Of a stretch of DNA of 60,000 bases, positions 34,576 to 45,833 are shown piece by piece (position 1 is the first letter of the stretch; each line of letters starts with the position of its first letter). Origin of the DNA: Cryptomeria japonica (taxonomy: Eukaryota; Streptophyta; Pinopsida; Cupressales; Cupressaceae); assembly GCF_030272615.1 (NCBI RefSeq), contig NC_081410.1:189307619-189367618 (forward strand). Reading direction: 5' to 3'. Made by a program: the position numbers and the translations under genes. The notes under the pieces are model-generated. The model had not been told where the DNA came from and made no database searches. It worked only from the letters and a program-made list of their open reading frames with translations.

Positions 34576-35458
34576 CATAGTTGAAAAACTCGGACTCGCC
34601 ACGGACTTGGCAAACCAAAAATTTGGACTCGGACTCGGACTCGTGAAAGACTCGGCAAAAAAAAAACTGTAGTTTTACAAAAAACATAAAGAAATTAATG
34701 CATTTAGAGAATATAAGAGCCATAATTGAAACATTACACATGTCACATACTCATAGTTTCAAACTTTCAACTCTAAAATGTATAATACCAAGATTTCTTC
34801 AATACTAATTATGCTTTTATATGGAGCCTAATCAGACTAAGAGGTTAAATTTTCCCTACTTCCATCGGCGCAATTTCCACCTATATTTTTCGACGGGGGT
34901 TTGGGGGCAGCGCCCCCAAGTTGGGGTCAAGGGGCATCGCGTCGGGTGTTATTTTTCTTTTATTTTTCACTCCCTCAGTTATGCCAAATGAAGGCAATTT
35001 AAAAAAAAACAAACTCAATTTTAAAGCTTGCATGACTTTTTTTCTGGGTTGTGTGAGTCCATCTGAAAGACTTGCGAGTCCATGCAAAAGACTCGCGAGT
35101 CTTTCAGATGGACTCGCCAAGGACTCGCGCGAGTCGACTCGTGGCTCCCATGGACTCGCGAGTCCGTGGCGAGTCCACGAGTTTTAAAACTATGATCTCC
35201 ACAAGGCGAGTCTTTTGCATGGACTCGCAAGTCTTTTAGATGGACTCGCCAAGGACTCGCGCGAGTCGACTCGTGGCTCCCATGGACTCGCGAGTCCGTG
35301 GCGAGTCCACGAGTTTTAAAACTATGATCTCCACAAGGCGAGTCTTTTGCATGGACTCGCAAGTCTTTTAGATGGACTCGCCAAGGACTCGCGCGAGTCG
35401 ACTCGTGGCTCCCATGGACTCGCGAGTCCGTGGCGAGTCCACGAGTTTTAAAACTATG
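34576..35458 (-). mobile_element. Non-autonomous hAT element inside LTR E
   Basis: The ends are CATAGTT and AACTATG, with further inverted similarity (AAAACTCG and CGAGTTTT). The 8-bp duplication ATCTCCAC flanks it exactly (34568-34575 and 35459-35466). Subterminal GACTCG/CGAGTC words are dense. An internal block with GGGGGCAGCGCCCCCA and GGGGTCAAGGGGCATCGC matches, reversed, the hAT in LTR C (43630-44788). No transposase remains. Confidence 0.88.
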
Positions 35459-35472
35459 ATCTCCACAAGGTT
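35075..35472. repeat. 132-bp tandem triplication across a hAT/host junction
   Basis: TATGATCTCC starts at 35191, 35323 and 35455, an exact 132-bp period. Each unit contains the hAT right end, the ATCTCCAC duplication and host AAGG before returning to hAT CGAGTC sequence. Copies 2 and 3 are nearly identical; the left part of copy 1 is more diverged. The last copy runs into host sequence (TTAGTGCGATC). Confidence 0.9.
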
Positions 35473-35908
35473 AGTGCGATCTTCTAAGGATGACTTTATG
35501 ATGTTCAGATCACCACTACAATCATAGATACCGTCAGGTTGATGCATATCAATGAAGAAGCGATAATTGAAGTTAAGCTTAAGCTGAATGATTCTAGTTG
35601 ACTACGCAAGGCAAGCTTGCAATCAACAAACCGCTAGTAGTATGGATATACAAATTTCACCATTGATCATACAAATTTCTTCCATTCATCTAATAACATG
35701 AAATTAAATTTGAGAAGTATAGAGACCATGCAAATTGTAGAATCGACCCATAGAATTCACCATTTCTTCAATGAAGTTTACAAGTCTTTTGCAACAATAT
35801 CTTGGCAACAATCTTTGCCTTCTCTTTCTACTCTACTCTAACTATTTCCTACTCTCTGACTATTCCCTATTAACTAACTATTATTCTTTACAAATGAGGA
35901 GCCAAGGC

Positions 35909-35916
35909 TTTATATA
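35909..35916 (-). promoter_or_regulatory. LTR E TATA box
   Basis: The - strand reads CTATATAAAGCC, followed by CTCATTTGTAAAG. This fits the late TATA position and the downstream segment of LTRs C, D and F. Confidence 0.65.
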
Positions 35917-36121
35917 GGGAGCCCTTTACAAATAGGCGGCTCTGTTTGATTTAGAATCAATGGCTAGGATTACAAGATAAAAACCCTAATTAGGGTTTGT
36001 TACAACAAACTTCCTCTAGCCAATGAGAAAATTACATTCCAAGGGTGAGGACCAATAGGAAGCAGGGGTAGGTACATTGGAGTTTGTGCCACCTCTGATA
36101 AATTAGGTACATTGAATCTGG

Positions 36122-36532
36122 TCATGCTGAGGTGGACCAATCCAACGGGAGGAATGATGACTGGGAGGCCTCCTTGTCTAATGCTTGTGACTTGGTTGAT
36201 CCTCTTTTTTGTCTCAATTTGATAAATGATGTACCTCTTTTACTCCCAAGTGCTTGATGAGGCTTTCTAATCGTCAAGTCTTCCTTCTCCGGTAGCATAC
36301 CTTGCCTTGAAGTGCTGGCAAAGCCTTTCTTTGTCATCTTGTGGTAGAATGAGGTCTTGAGGCTAACTTGAACTCCTTGAACACCCCTAGTCTTCCAACG
36401 CTTCAAAGCACCTTGAATCCTCCCTTTTTGCATGTGGAACGTCCTTGATGATGACGGATTGGAAGAGGTCGTCCTTGTCCAGGCCTGGTCTTCTTTCATC
36501 TGCAAAACAAACCATAAGATGATTAAGGACAC
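36122..36532 (-). CDS. Open frame in LTR E, doubtful
   Basis: A 136-codon frame lies between the hairpin array and the TATA box, the place the large ORF holds in A, B and F. The product is basic and serine-rich with no domain I recognise, and I see no similarity to the large protein. It may be chance or a remnant of another gene. It is listed because of its position only. Confidence 0.2.
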   Translation of the reverse strand: MSLIILWFVLQMKEDQAWTRTTSSNPSSSRTFHMQKGRIQGALKRWKTRGVQGVQVSLKTSFYHKMTKKGFASTSRQGMLPEKEDLTIRKPHQALGSKRGTSFIKLRQKRGSTKSQALDKEASQSSFLPLDWSTSA

Positions 36533-36637
36533 AAGATATATTCATTCTAACATAGCACTTTCTACCTTAAATCATCAATAAGAAGACATCAAAATGAAGT
36601 TCGCTCAAGATTCTCCCCAAGGACAGGCCCTATAAGA

Positions 36638-37745
36638 ATTTCGCTTTGGACCCTTTGGAAGGGTCAGGAGTGAAATTTGCATTCTTGGCCAATTTAGACC
36701 TCATTTCGTTATTTCATAATCTTAGGCCTAGCCTTCAAACTTCTTCTCATCATAATCTCACAACTAGCCCTTTGCCTAGCTCAAATAGGGTGATAAATAG
36801 GAGTTTCAAAGGATTTTGCCCTGGACCCTTTGGAAGGATTAGCAGCGAAAATCAAGCTTAGGCTCAAGTTCTATCTCTCCTCCACTTCGAAATGTCTTCC
36901 AAGGCAAGAATACACTAGTCTTCTCTCCACCAAGGCCTAGGAATCCATCTCTTGACCTTCATCATGAGCAAATTAGGTGAAATTGAGAATTTCGCTCTGG
37001 ACCCTTTGGAAGGGTCAGGAATGAAATTCATTCTTTAGCTCAAAATCTTTATCTCTTGGACTCATAAGCCTTTCAAACACATGCCTATGGCCATCTTTAA
37101 GTCCAATTCACTTTGATCACTATCCTTGCCTAGCACAAACTTGAACCCTTTGGAAGGGTCAGGAGCGAAATTCAAGTTTTAGGCTTGATCTTACACTTCC
37201 TTTACCTCAATTCACCTTCTTTCAAAGGCTAGAACACCTCAAGGTCACTCCCACCATGCCTTAGAAGTCCAAAACTTGGCCATATCAAGGAAGATAATGA
37301 AGGTTATATGAATTTCGCGCTGGACCCTTTGGAAGGGTCAGGAGCGAAATTCCTACTTGGGCTCATTTCTCACCTTTTTCCTCCCTTTCTTGTCTTGAAT
37401 ATGACTTCTTAGGCCTCCTCCTACCATCATCAAGTAAAATTGCTCTCAAAGTGGCATTTATTTCAAGGTCTAAGTGAGAAAATAAGGTCATCAAAGAATT
37501 TCGCTCTGGACCCTTTGGAAGGATCAGGAGCGAAATTCATATTTAGGCTCAAATCTTGACTTCATTTCTCACATTTCTTCATCCAAACAAGTGTTTTGCC
37601 CTCAATAATGCCTGGGAATGAGTTAGTTCTAAGTTTGGGTCAAAGTAGAATGTCTTATGGAGAATTTCGCTCTAGACCCTTTGGAAGGGTCAGGAGCGAA
37701 ATTGAAATTCGCTTTGGACCCTTTGGGAGGGTTAGGAGCAAAATT
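36638..37745. repeat. Eight-copy hairpin array of LTR E, period about 170 bp
   Basis: Units start near 36638, 36813, 36988, 37141, 37311, 37497, 37662 and 37705. The type form is AATTTCGCTCTGGACCCTT, a short TGG loop, then AAGGGTCAGGAGCGAAATT, pairing over 19 positions with two mismatches. Spacing is 150-186 bp apart from the last pair (43 bp). Spacers are poorly conserved. The array is homologous to that of LTR B. Confidence 0.92.
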
Positions 37746-38307
37746 TGACATTTTGATCTCTCCGTCAGGATTCATATATGGAATATAACATTTAAGTATA
37801 AGTTTCTTATACTTTAAGTTATATTCCATATATACTGTCAGGATGTTTGAGAGTGGTTTCGGACCTCCAGGAGTTATAATGTGAAATCTAGTTTTTGGAG
37901 GATTCTTCAATTTTCCAGACTTAGTCAAATTTTAGGATCAGGAAGACATTCCAGACAGCCAAATTTCAGGGCATTTGAAGATCAGGATGACATTCCAGAC
38001 TTCATCACTCACCAACTTGACCTAACCCAGACCTTCAAAGAGGATATTCACTCACCAAGCAAGACACAATTAGCAACAAGAGCAAAACCAGACCCTAAGG
38101 AAGACTTTCAAAGAAACCCTAACTCGAAGCATCCACTGACTCACCTTTAGCTAAAATAGAGCCTGCTATCTTAGTGATCCCTCTGGCAACACTTAGAATG
38201 CAAAGGCTAACAGACAAAACCCTAAAAGACCGAAAAAAAAAAACCCCAGAAAGCAAAAAGTAGGGGTCCCCATTTGCAATGGGGTGATGTGTGAATACGT
38301 CACAACA

Positions 38308-38960
38308 CCTATCAAAGTGCTAGATTGAATAATTGTCCATCTTACCCAAAATTGACCATATTTGTGCTAATTACTAAGATATTTTTGAGCTCCCAATTTG
38401 GGATATTTCTCTTTAGCACTACATTGATGGCGATCAATGAATCACCCTCGATTTGAATATCAGTAATGTTTTCGTTCTTACACATTTTCAATTCTACCAA
38501 CAAAGCCTGAAATTCAGCTTCATTATTTGTTCCTGGAAATAGTTTTTAGAGGCTGCATAAATTAATTACTGTGCTCATCCTGAATTATGCAGCTTGCACC
38601 GAACACCCTTGGGTTACCTTGGGGGCTTCCATAAAAATGTAGTTCTAATCTACCTCATAGGGGTGGAAACCATTTAAATTTTATCCTATCTGTCTTCTCT
38701 CCTTGTGGTTGAATCCACAATCCGTATGAAAGGGGGGAATCTTATTAGTTTCCATTTCTTCATAATTATCTCATCCTGTTTTGTAAAGGTTTGTGTCCAT
38801 TGATGGACCTTTTTGCTGTTACCATGACCACCTCATTGATCCCAGTTTCTACCTTTTTATTACTTCATCAACCACCAATTCTTTTTTATTGAAAACTCAC
38901 TCATTTCTTTCTTTCCATGTGTGCCACATAATGGCTATATTATCCACAAGCTTTGCAAGT
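38308..38960 (-). pseudogene. LINE 3' coding remnant, RNase H domain, part 1
   Basis: On the - strand, pieces read WHTWKERNE (about 38925), YGSPQGNPRVFGASCIIQDE (about 38620) and FPGTNNEAEFQALLVELKMC followed by IEGDSLIAIN (about 38540-38430). These are the conserved stretches of the C-terminal RNase H region of plant LINEs. Stops and shifts break it. LTR E interrupts it at 38307, and the frame resumes at 34174 with YREAN. Confidence 0.75.
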
Positions 38961-41900
38961 AAGAGATGCTACAAGCCAAAGATACAATAATGCTATTGTT
39001 TGGTCAATGGTAAAATAATTTCTTTGCCATGTCCAAAATGTTTGCAAAATAGTCATCTGATCTTTTTATTTTTATTTTTTATAATAGACTTTAATTATGT
39101 GGATAAATAGAAAATTATATTCCTCGTATTATGTATTTTTCTCATATGCACAAAACTCTTAGTTAGTCAACTTGACAAACCTCATTAATTTTATATATAA
39201 GTGATGGTATTCAAGTATTCTAAACACATTAGTGCAGCATGAGAGTAACAAGCTACACAATGCGTGTAGAAAATACATTGCTTAAGAGATATTTGACTAT
39301 AGGAAAAATAACATTGTGTGCTAGTGGCCAAAGATATGTTTATATTAGCCATGAATGTTGTGAATCATATATGATTTATGGTTGAAGGTTTGTTGGTAAA
39401 CATATTTGTCACCACAGATTTCAAAGTGACTTGCCCAACAGGAAGTGACAAATGTCCCAACAATTGGATAAGTTATTATTGGGATAACAACTTTCCTTTG
39501 CATTTGAGAGGGGCAGCTCCCTCTTATGATGTGGGTTTTTGAGGGTTTTGTGCATTTTTAACTGGGAAGTATAAAAAGGTGAAAAGAGAAAACTAAAGGA
39601 AAATGAATCACAAAAGCCCCAATGGTAGACACATGAATACCAACTGATATATCACAACTTATTATTGATTACAAGGGGGTTTTATCACAAAATATGTTTT
39701 GATATGTGATGATGATTAAAGAAGGATAAAGAATCTCAACATATGAAGAAATAAGTTACCTTAGCACATTCAAACCAAGATACCAATATATGATTGTGTT
39801 TTATCAATTGCATAGATTGAATAGATGACTAATGGTTTCCACAATTACAAAAGGGATTACCAATTTGACATTGAAAAATCAGTAATAATAACTCAAAAAG
39901 ACATTCAAAATGTATGGTCTAAATGCTTCCTTTATTATCTTCTTGAAATTGTACAGCTTCAAAATACCTTTAGGTACAATGTATCAAATTAGAAGTCTTC
40001 CAAAAGTCTCTTAAAATAAGTTATTCTCAAAAGTTCTCCCTCTCTAAGAGTCTCCCTTTAAAAGTTTCCTTTTACATTTGAAATAGCCATGTATTTATAA
40101 GCTTTTGTGGATAACTACTTGATAACTAACTCAACTATCTTTTTGAAATACAGTGATTTTGAAAATAAAACCTTATTTGGTTATACTTTACATCATTTTT
40201 CATGAGATAATTTCTTTTTCTAACTTTCACTTACAATAAGTGACATAAGTCACTTTTCCAAAAAGGTAACATGAAACACATAACTTAAAAGAAAGACAAG
40301 TTATTAGTTTTGTTCGGGTGAGATTTGTGTCTTCTCCCAATCCACAAGTTGCTTGTTCATCAACAACTTAGCCTTGAAGGAAATTTATTTCAACTACATT
40401 TGTTAGACACCCTTTTCTTTCATAAATGTGATGCTCTCTTGAATAACAAAAAGTCTTGTATAAGGCATGACCAATTCTTTTGTGTTCATCTTCATTGCTA
40501 CCTCATATATCTTATTAATCATTTTCAGAGGAATGTCTGGTATTTCAAAATATCTTTCTAATTGCTCGCACTCCTCAAAATCCCTGACATAGTATGAAAT
40601 GAAAACAATTAGTAGCTTTGCACATGTTTATGACCATAGAAGCAAAAATATCCAAAAAATCCCAACTATGCTTGATTTTTTGCGTATTAGTTGCATAGAT
40701 GAGTTTCCCCCCCAAAAAAATCCCATCTGTTTTAAAAGCCACTGTTTGCAATTTTCAACAATTTTTTCACGTTTAAGTCACCCAAACATCGCATTTAAAT
40801 TGCATCTGAAACCTCATTCAATCTCTCGCTAACTTGCGAAACCTTCAAAACTTGAGAAATATTTTATGGATAACATAGTCGTGCGATATTTTTAGAGCAC
40901 AACTACAAACATGAGCTCATTAGTGGAATGCATGGAAGGCACAACTAGTTGCAAACTTACAAGGAGCCTGAAGGTGGTGCATTTGAGTAAAATGTAGGCA
41001 ATTTTTCGCAGTAACACTGCTGTAAATACATTCTATAACTTCATGCCATATAAATGTTTTTACACAAAATTCAACCAGCGCATACAAATAGATGAATAAT
41101 TTGCTAAATAAAATTTTCAATGTGCACATCGTGAGGATCTTTCAATTTAAATTAAGAAGATAAAAGTCATAAATTGTTAAATCTATTTTGTTTTGGTTGT
41201 GCGTCCATCCAAAGAGATAGTATTTTACTGTTTTTACAGGTGAATGGTCTATATTTTGAGGTTATATTTTAGCTTGTTCATATTTCATATTTCATATTTT
41301 TTGTCTACTTTATCATGGTCTAATATTATCTCTATTCAGTTGCTAGAATTTTTGTCAATATTGTCAAACTCAATACACTGCCACACATGGTTTAAGTTTG
41401 TACTTCTTATCGACATGGAACATTAAATACTTTTTTTAATGTGCACATCACAAGGACCTTTCAATTTAAATTAACAAGATAAACATCGTTAAATCTATTT
41501 TATTTTGATGGCACTTCCATCCAAGCGAGTATTTTACTGTTATGAAAAGTGAATGGTCTATATTCTGAGGTTATATTTTAGCTGATTGTGTCTACTTCAT
41601 ACTTTATGAAGGTTATATTGTCTCTACTTATCTTGATTTTTTGCACAACTAAATTGTTATTGTGAAGATTGGTTGGTTATTTGGTCCAAAGAACATTTGA
41701 TGGTCTAAAATTGGTTGGTTATTAGGTCCAAAGAACATTTGATGCTCTATCTTTTTTTACAATGGTAGCCTTGTAAATTAGTTCTATGTAAATAAATAAT
41801 ACATACTCTTGGCTATATGGCTTGAATTTAATGCTAATTTAGGCTCTCTATCATATCATTGCCTTGCATGATGAATATGACAATGCTATAGCTTCATTTT

Positions 41901-42166
41901 TTTATAGTCTCATTACTAGAAGTGAAAAGGTAATGTTATGTGTAGGTCATCTTTGTCTTCATAACATTTTATCCTTCTCTCAAGTTGTAGTATAAAAGCC
42001 TTTGGGTGCATAAAAACATCAACCTGATGTTAACATGTAACCCAATAATGCACCTATTGTGTTGCACACACACCCCCAGTCTCTGACAGAGATCCCTCTT
42101 CATTTCGCTTGCTTTGCTGGGGTTTTGTAGCAATTCTGTCCTAGAGGGGAGAGAGGCCTTGCATCC
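38961..42166. other. Unassigned AT-rich region, about 3.2 kb
   Basis: No gene, RNA or element border is supported. It contains local duplications (described separately) and many short open frames without domains. The last 100 bp before LTR C (CTCTTCATTTCGCTTGCTTT) loosely resemble LTR start regions and could be a broken relative. Confidence 0.4.
41117..41585. repeat. Two-copy direct repeat, about 155 bp each
   Basis: Copies at about 41117-41275 and 41437-41585 share TTCAATTTAAATTAA, GTTAAATCTATTTT, GTATTTTACTGTT and GTGAATGGTCTATATT, in the same order. They differ by substitutions and small gaps. A separate short tandem duplication (TTGGTTGGTTATT and GGTCCAAAGAACATTTGATG) lies at about 41669-41750. 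Confidence 0.8.
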
Positions 42167-42699
42167 TGTTGTGACGTTTTCCCACATCGCCCCATTGCAA
42201 AAGGGGACCCCCCTACTTTTTAGGCCCTCTCTGTCTATTTTGTTTTTTGTTTTTGGGTCTTCTTGTGGCAGTCTCATTGGTCTCTCTGAGTTTGCAAGTG
42301 AGTGGGGTCAGTTTGATCACGCCTGGTTTTCGTTTGAGCAATTTTGGCTAAGTCTAGGGCTTGTTTTGTCAATTTTAGGGTTTTTTCCTTCAGTCCTAGA
42401 TTTTAAGGGTTTTTGTTGTGCATTTTGAACACACATCCTTGTCATGGACAAGGGACCCCTGTGTTTGAGTATAGTTTTCCCGATATATTTAGGGGGGCAG
42501 GATAGAAGTCGCACCTGCATTCACCATTCAGTATCTTGACTTTGCAAATGACCTCCAAATGCCTAAGAAAGAGCAATGATGCCGAAATAAACCCTTCAAA
42601 TCATGTGAATGCCAAAAGAATGACGATAACGTCCCCTTGCAGAGTGACCACACACATAATCATTAAGGCATCAAAATGATAAAGAGTCTAAATCACGCA

Positions 42700-45090
42700 A
42701 ATTGGCTCATTTGCCCGAGAGATTTTAAAGAGTTTAAAATCTTGCCTCTCAAACCCTTGAAACAACTAAGGCTCCCAAAATTGGCTTAAAATGCCTAAAC
42801 GCGAAGTTCAAAAGCCTGCAAATCGTCTCAAGAGACCCGAAAATCAGTGAGTGAAGGATCAAACATGAAAGCAAGTCTAAATCACGCAGTATGACCCCCC
42901 CATTTAGCCGAAAAGGGTAAAATCGTGCAATTCAACTATTAAGGCCGAAAACGACTCCATGAATCAAATCGTACAAAAAGGCTCTATGAGCCGAAAACCA
43001 TAACAAAACCCAAATTTGCAGATTCGACCTCTAGGGTCGAAAAACATTTGAACCACTCAAAATCGGCTTAAAATGCCAAAATGCAAAGTTCGAAATCTCA
43101 CATTTTGATCTAAAGACCCGAAATTTGTAAAGGGCATTCAAATAGAGAGTCTAAGTCGCGCAAAAGGGGGTTATAAGCCGAAAAAGTTAATAAGACACAA
43201 GACGAATTCAGCCTAGAAGGCCAAAACGTTAGATGAAGACCCCCAAAATCGTCCAAAGGTCGAAAGAAATGGTAAAGGGCCCAAAGTCGCCTAACAACCC
43301 AAAATTAGAAGGCCATCTAAAATGTTTAAAATCACACATTCCTCCTCAATATGCTGAAGAAGAATTTAGATCAAATCGTGTATTTTTAACAAAATGGCCG
43401 AATTCCATTAACAAGTGATTTTGGCGAGAAAAGGAAAGAGCTTCAAAGTCATGCATTTTAGCCTAAAATCCTGAAATTGTGAGGAGGTGGCGATTGAAGT
43501 GTTTTTTTTAAAAGATCTCTCATTTTATCCTTTCAGTCCGAAACTTTCAAAAGGGAGAAAAAGATGTTTTAATAGAAAATCTTGCATCTTGGCCAAAAGG
43601 GCCGAAATTTGAAGGGGATTCATAATAATCAGAGAAATGAGAATCGCGTGGGCGAGTCCGGGTCAGAGTCATGCCTCCCGAGTCTCTAGAGCTTGGACTC
43701 GGACTTGGCCGAGTCCAGGAGGCAAAATCGCCAGACTCGCCGAGTTGGTGAGTTTGGCCTAAAATCGCCAAACTCGGCGAGTCCAGTGCTTGAAACTCGG
43801 CTACCGACTGGGTTAAAGAAAATGACAAAAAAAAAACATTTTAAAAAGTTTTTTTTTAAATGAATGATCTCGTCTTTGTTTACTACAACCTCTGCCCGAG
43901 AATGAGAAAAATTAGGGTTACAACATGTTAGCCAATAGAAAAATAACACCCGACGCCTTTAATAAATAATAAAAGTCTTTTTGGCCTCGCGGGGCGTTGC
44001 CCCTTGACCTCGCAAGGGGCGATGCCCCTCAACCCCACCTTGGCGGCGCTGCCCCCAAACCCTCGTCAAAAAATATGGGGGGAAACTGCGTCGATAGAAG
44101 TAGGGAAAATTTAACCTCCGAGTCTGACATTGATTGGATTGACCAGGTAGATATAGAGGCTGAGACTGTAGCCATGGTGGAGGAGCGGAGAGAACGAGCA
44201 AAGACAGAAGATTCAAAGGCAGATAGTGACACAGATGTTCCTAATGTTGGTGAGCATGGCATGGTGTCACGGGGATCGGCTATGGTTGTCGAATCATCTA
44301 GGACCTACCTTAGATGCCTTCGCAGGGGGCCGGGGCCGGGGCCGGGGCTGGAGGGTGCAGACTCCTCTGAGCCACAGGCTTGTAGTTGTATTTACCTTTG
44401 GTATTTGTATGGAACATTTGATGATGATCATATGATGACATGGATTTTTTATTCCATGAGTTTTGTAATATCGTATACATTTGACAATATTTATATATCT
44501 ATGTTTGTTATTTCCTTCAGCTACAATTTGCATTTATGCTTATGTGATTTATGTATACTTGTGTATGTAATCAAATGAGATGAGTTTGATGATGTTATTG
44601 TGTCTTTAAGGTGCATTCAATAAAGGGTGCATGAAACAAGTTTTAAATCTTTAAAAATCTCTAAATTTCTTGAGTTTTTCACTTTCTCAAGTCCAGCCGA
44701 GTTTGAAGCTGAGTGTGACTCCAAGTCTCGAGTCCGAGTCCGGGTCAGCCTTGCCGAGTCCGAGTTGAGTTCGAGTCCTATTTCTATGATAATAATCATT
44801 GAAAATAAAGTCTTGCAAAAGACTTCAACTACTCGAAATTCCAAGACTTAGGTGAAATCAAAGGGTTAAATTTGCACACTCCCTCATTCAGCCGAAATGA
44901 TAAAAAGACATTTTCGCCAAAAGCCTTATTACGCCGAAATGAACAAGGCCAAATCGCCCAAAAAGGTAGAAAGACCCGAATTTGGCAATTAAGAAAGTGA
45001 AAGCGTTTGAAACTACAAATTCCGAATCAAGTGATGGGGCGAAATCTCACATTTTTTAAATCAATTGGCCGAATTTAAACAAAGGGACGT
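42700..45090. repeat. Degenerate hairpin array of LTR C (CCGAAA units)
   Basis: More than a dozen short units, interrupted by the hAT, end in CCGAAA or TCGAAA. Clear hairpins include GGCTC-TAT-GAGCC (about 42975), TTCGACC-TCTA-GGGTCGAA (about 43022) and GCCTAGAAGGC (43208). Units are often preceded by AAATCGTGCA or AAATCACGCA. Spacing varies from about 30 to 80 bp. Confidence 0.65.
43630..44788 (+). mobile_element. hAT deletion derivative inside LTR C
   Basis: The left end CAGAGAAATGAGA and the reversed right end CATAGAAATAGGA are imperfect inverted repeats. ATAATAAT flanks both sides exactly (43622-43629 and 44789-44796), the 8-bp duplication typical of hAT. Subterminal parts are dense in GACTCG/CGAGTC. 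An internal frame (about 44118-44330) reads DIDWIDQVDIEAETVAMVEE, resembling the acidic tail of plant hAT transposases, so this is a deletion copy keeping the last exon. A GGGGCC repeat lies at about 44325-44348. Confidence 0.88.
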
Positions 45091-45276
45091 TTAAAGCAAA
45101 TCTTTGAGTATTTGTCCAAAATGTCGTATTTTAGGCTAGAAACCCTAAATTCACAAAGGAGGGGACTTATATTGTTTTAAAACAAACATCTTTCATCTTC
45201 GTTCTTCGTCAAGACAAAGCCCAACAACGCTTAAAATTTTTAATATTTGTTAAATTAATTTATTTAATTTTTCAAA

Positions 45277-45666
45277 ATGATTAATCCAGAATGGAAATTG
45301 ATTATTTGCAATTCAAAGGCGTCATCGGGAAGAACCAGGAGAAAGCCTGAAACGTCAAGGAGCCTTGATTGCGATCAACGCCGAAAGAGGAAATGCAGGG
45401 CGCAAGGTCGAAAAGACAAAGCACGGAGAAGCGTGCCATCACCAAACAGAGTTGAAGTCCACCACCAAGACCAAAGACCGAAGAACATTCAAAATGCTAC
45501 AAATGTGCATTCTTTGAAGAACATACAACTGGATTTAATTCCAGAAATTCAGTTTAAAAGACTGAAACTGTTTTATTGTAAAGAGCTTCCTGTGAGTCTC
45601 GCTCAAGATATTTTGAAACAAAGTGGAGCACGGGTCAGTTGTGGACAATTATATCTAGCTACCTAA
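45277..45666 (+). CDS. Open frame in LTR C, doubtful
   Basis: A 129-codon frame lies between the array and the TATA box (45826), the place of the large ORF in other copies. The N-terminal half is very basic (RRKRKCRAQGRKDKARR). I see no convincing alignment with the large LTR protein and no domain. It may be chance. Confidence 0.25.
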   Translation: MINPEWKLIICNSKASSGRTRRKPETSRSLDCDQRRKRKCRAQGRKDKARRSVPSPNRVEVHHQDQRPKNIQNATNVHSLKNIQLDLIPEIQFKRLKLFYCKELPVSLAQDILKQSGARVSCGQLYLAT

Positions 45667-45825
45667 TAGACCAGATTAAAGCCAAATAGTTGTAGGTAGT
45701 TGGAAATGTGGCTGGGGGTATAACTAAGAATTGAGTAGGCATGGGCTAACGTTGCCAACTTCTGGAAGGCAGATTGCAACCCTTGGATGTAGTCGGTCAT
45801 GGTCACTAGTTCAAATTGTAAATTG

Positions 45826-45833
45826 TATAAAAG
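45826..45833 (+). promoter_or_regulatory. LTR C TATA box
   Basis: TATAAAAG about 780 bp before the LTR end, followed by CTTTTGTAAAGGG, similar to the segment after the TATA boxes in D, E and F. Confidence 0.6.

Larger units (their letters stand above)
34175..38307 (-). mobile_element. Giant LTR E, complete, with hAT insertion
   Basis: Read on the - strand it starts TGTTGTGACGTATTC (from 38307) and ends CACATCAACA (34175). CCTAT flanks both ends (34170-34174 and 38308-38312), a perfect 5-bp duplication. It has the start hairpin CCCCATTGCAAATGGGG, an eight-copy hairpin array (36638-37745), TATATAAA (35909-35916), the U5 motif AGAAGATCGCAC (35474-35485) and a family 3' end that aligns with LTR B. 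A hAT element (34576-35458) interrupts U5. The large ORF is absent. Confidence 0.88.

Noticed and set aside
35021-35362. 113-codon - strand frame over the 132-bp repeat
   Set aside because: 132 is divisible by three, so the frame stays open through repetition. It lies within a hAT end and has no domain.
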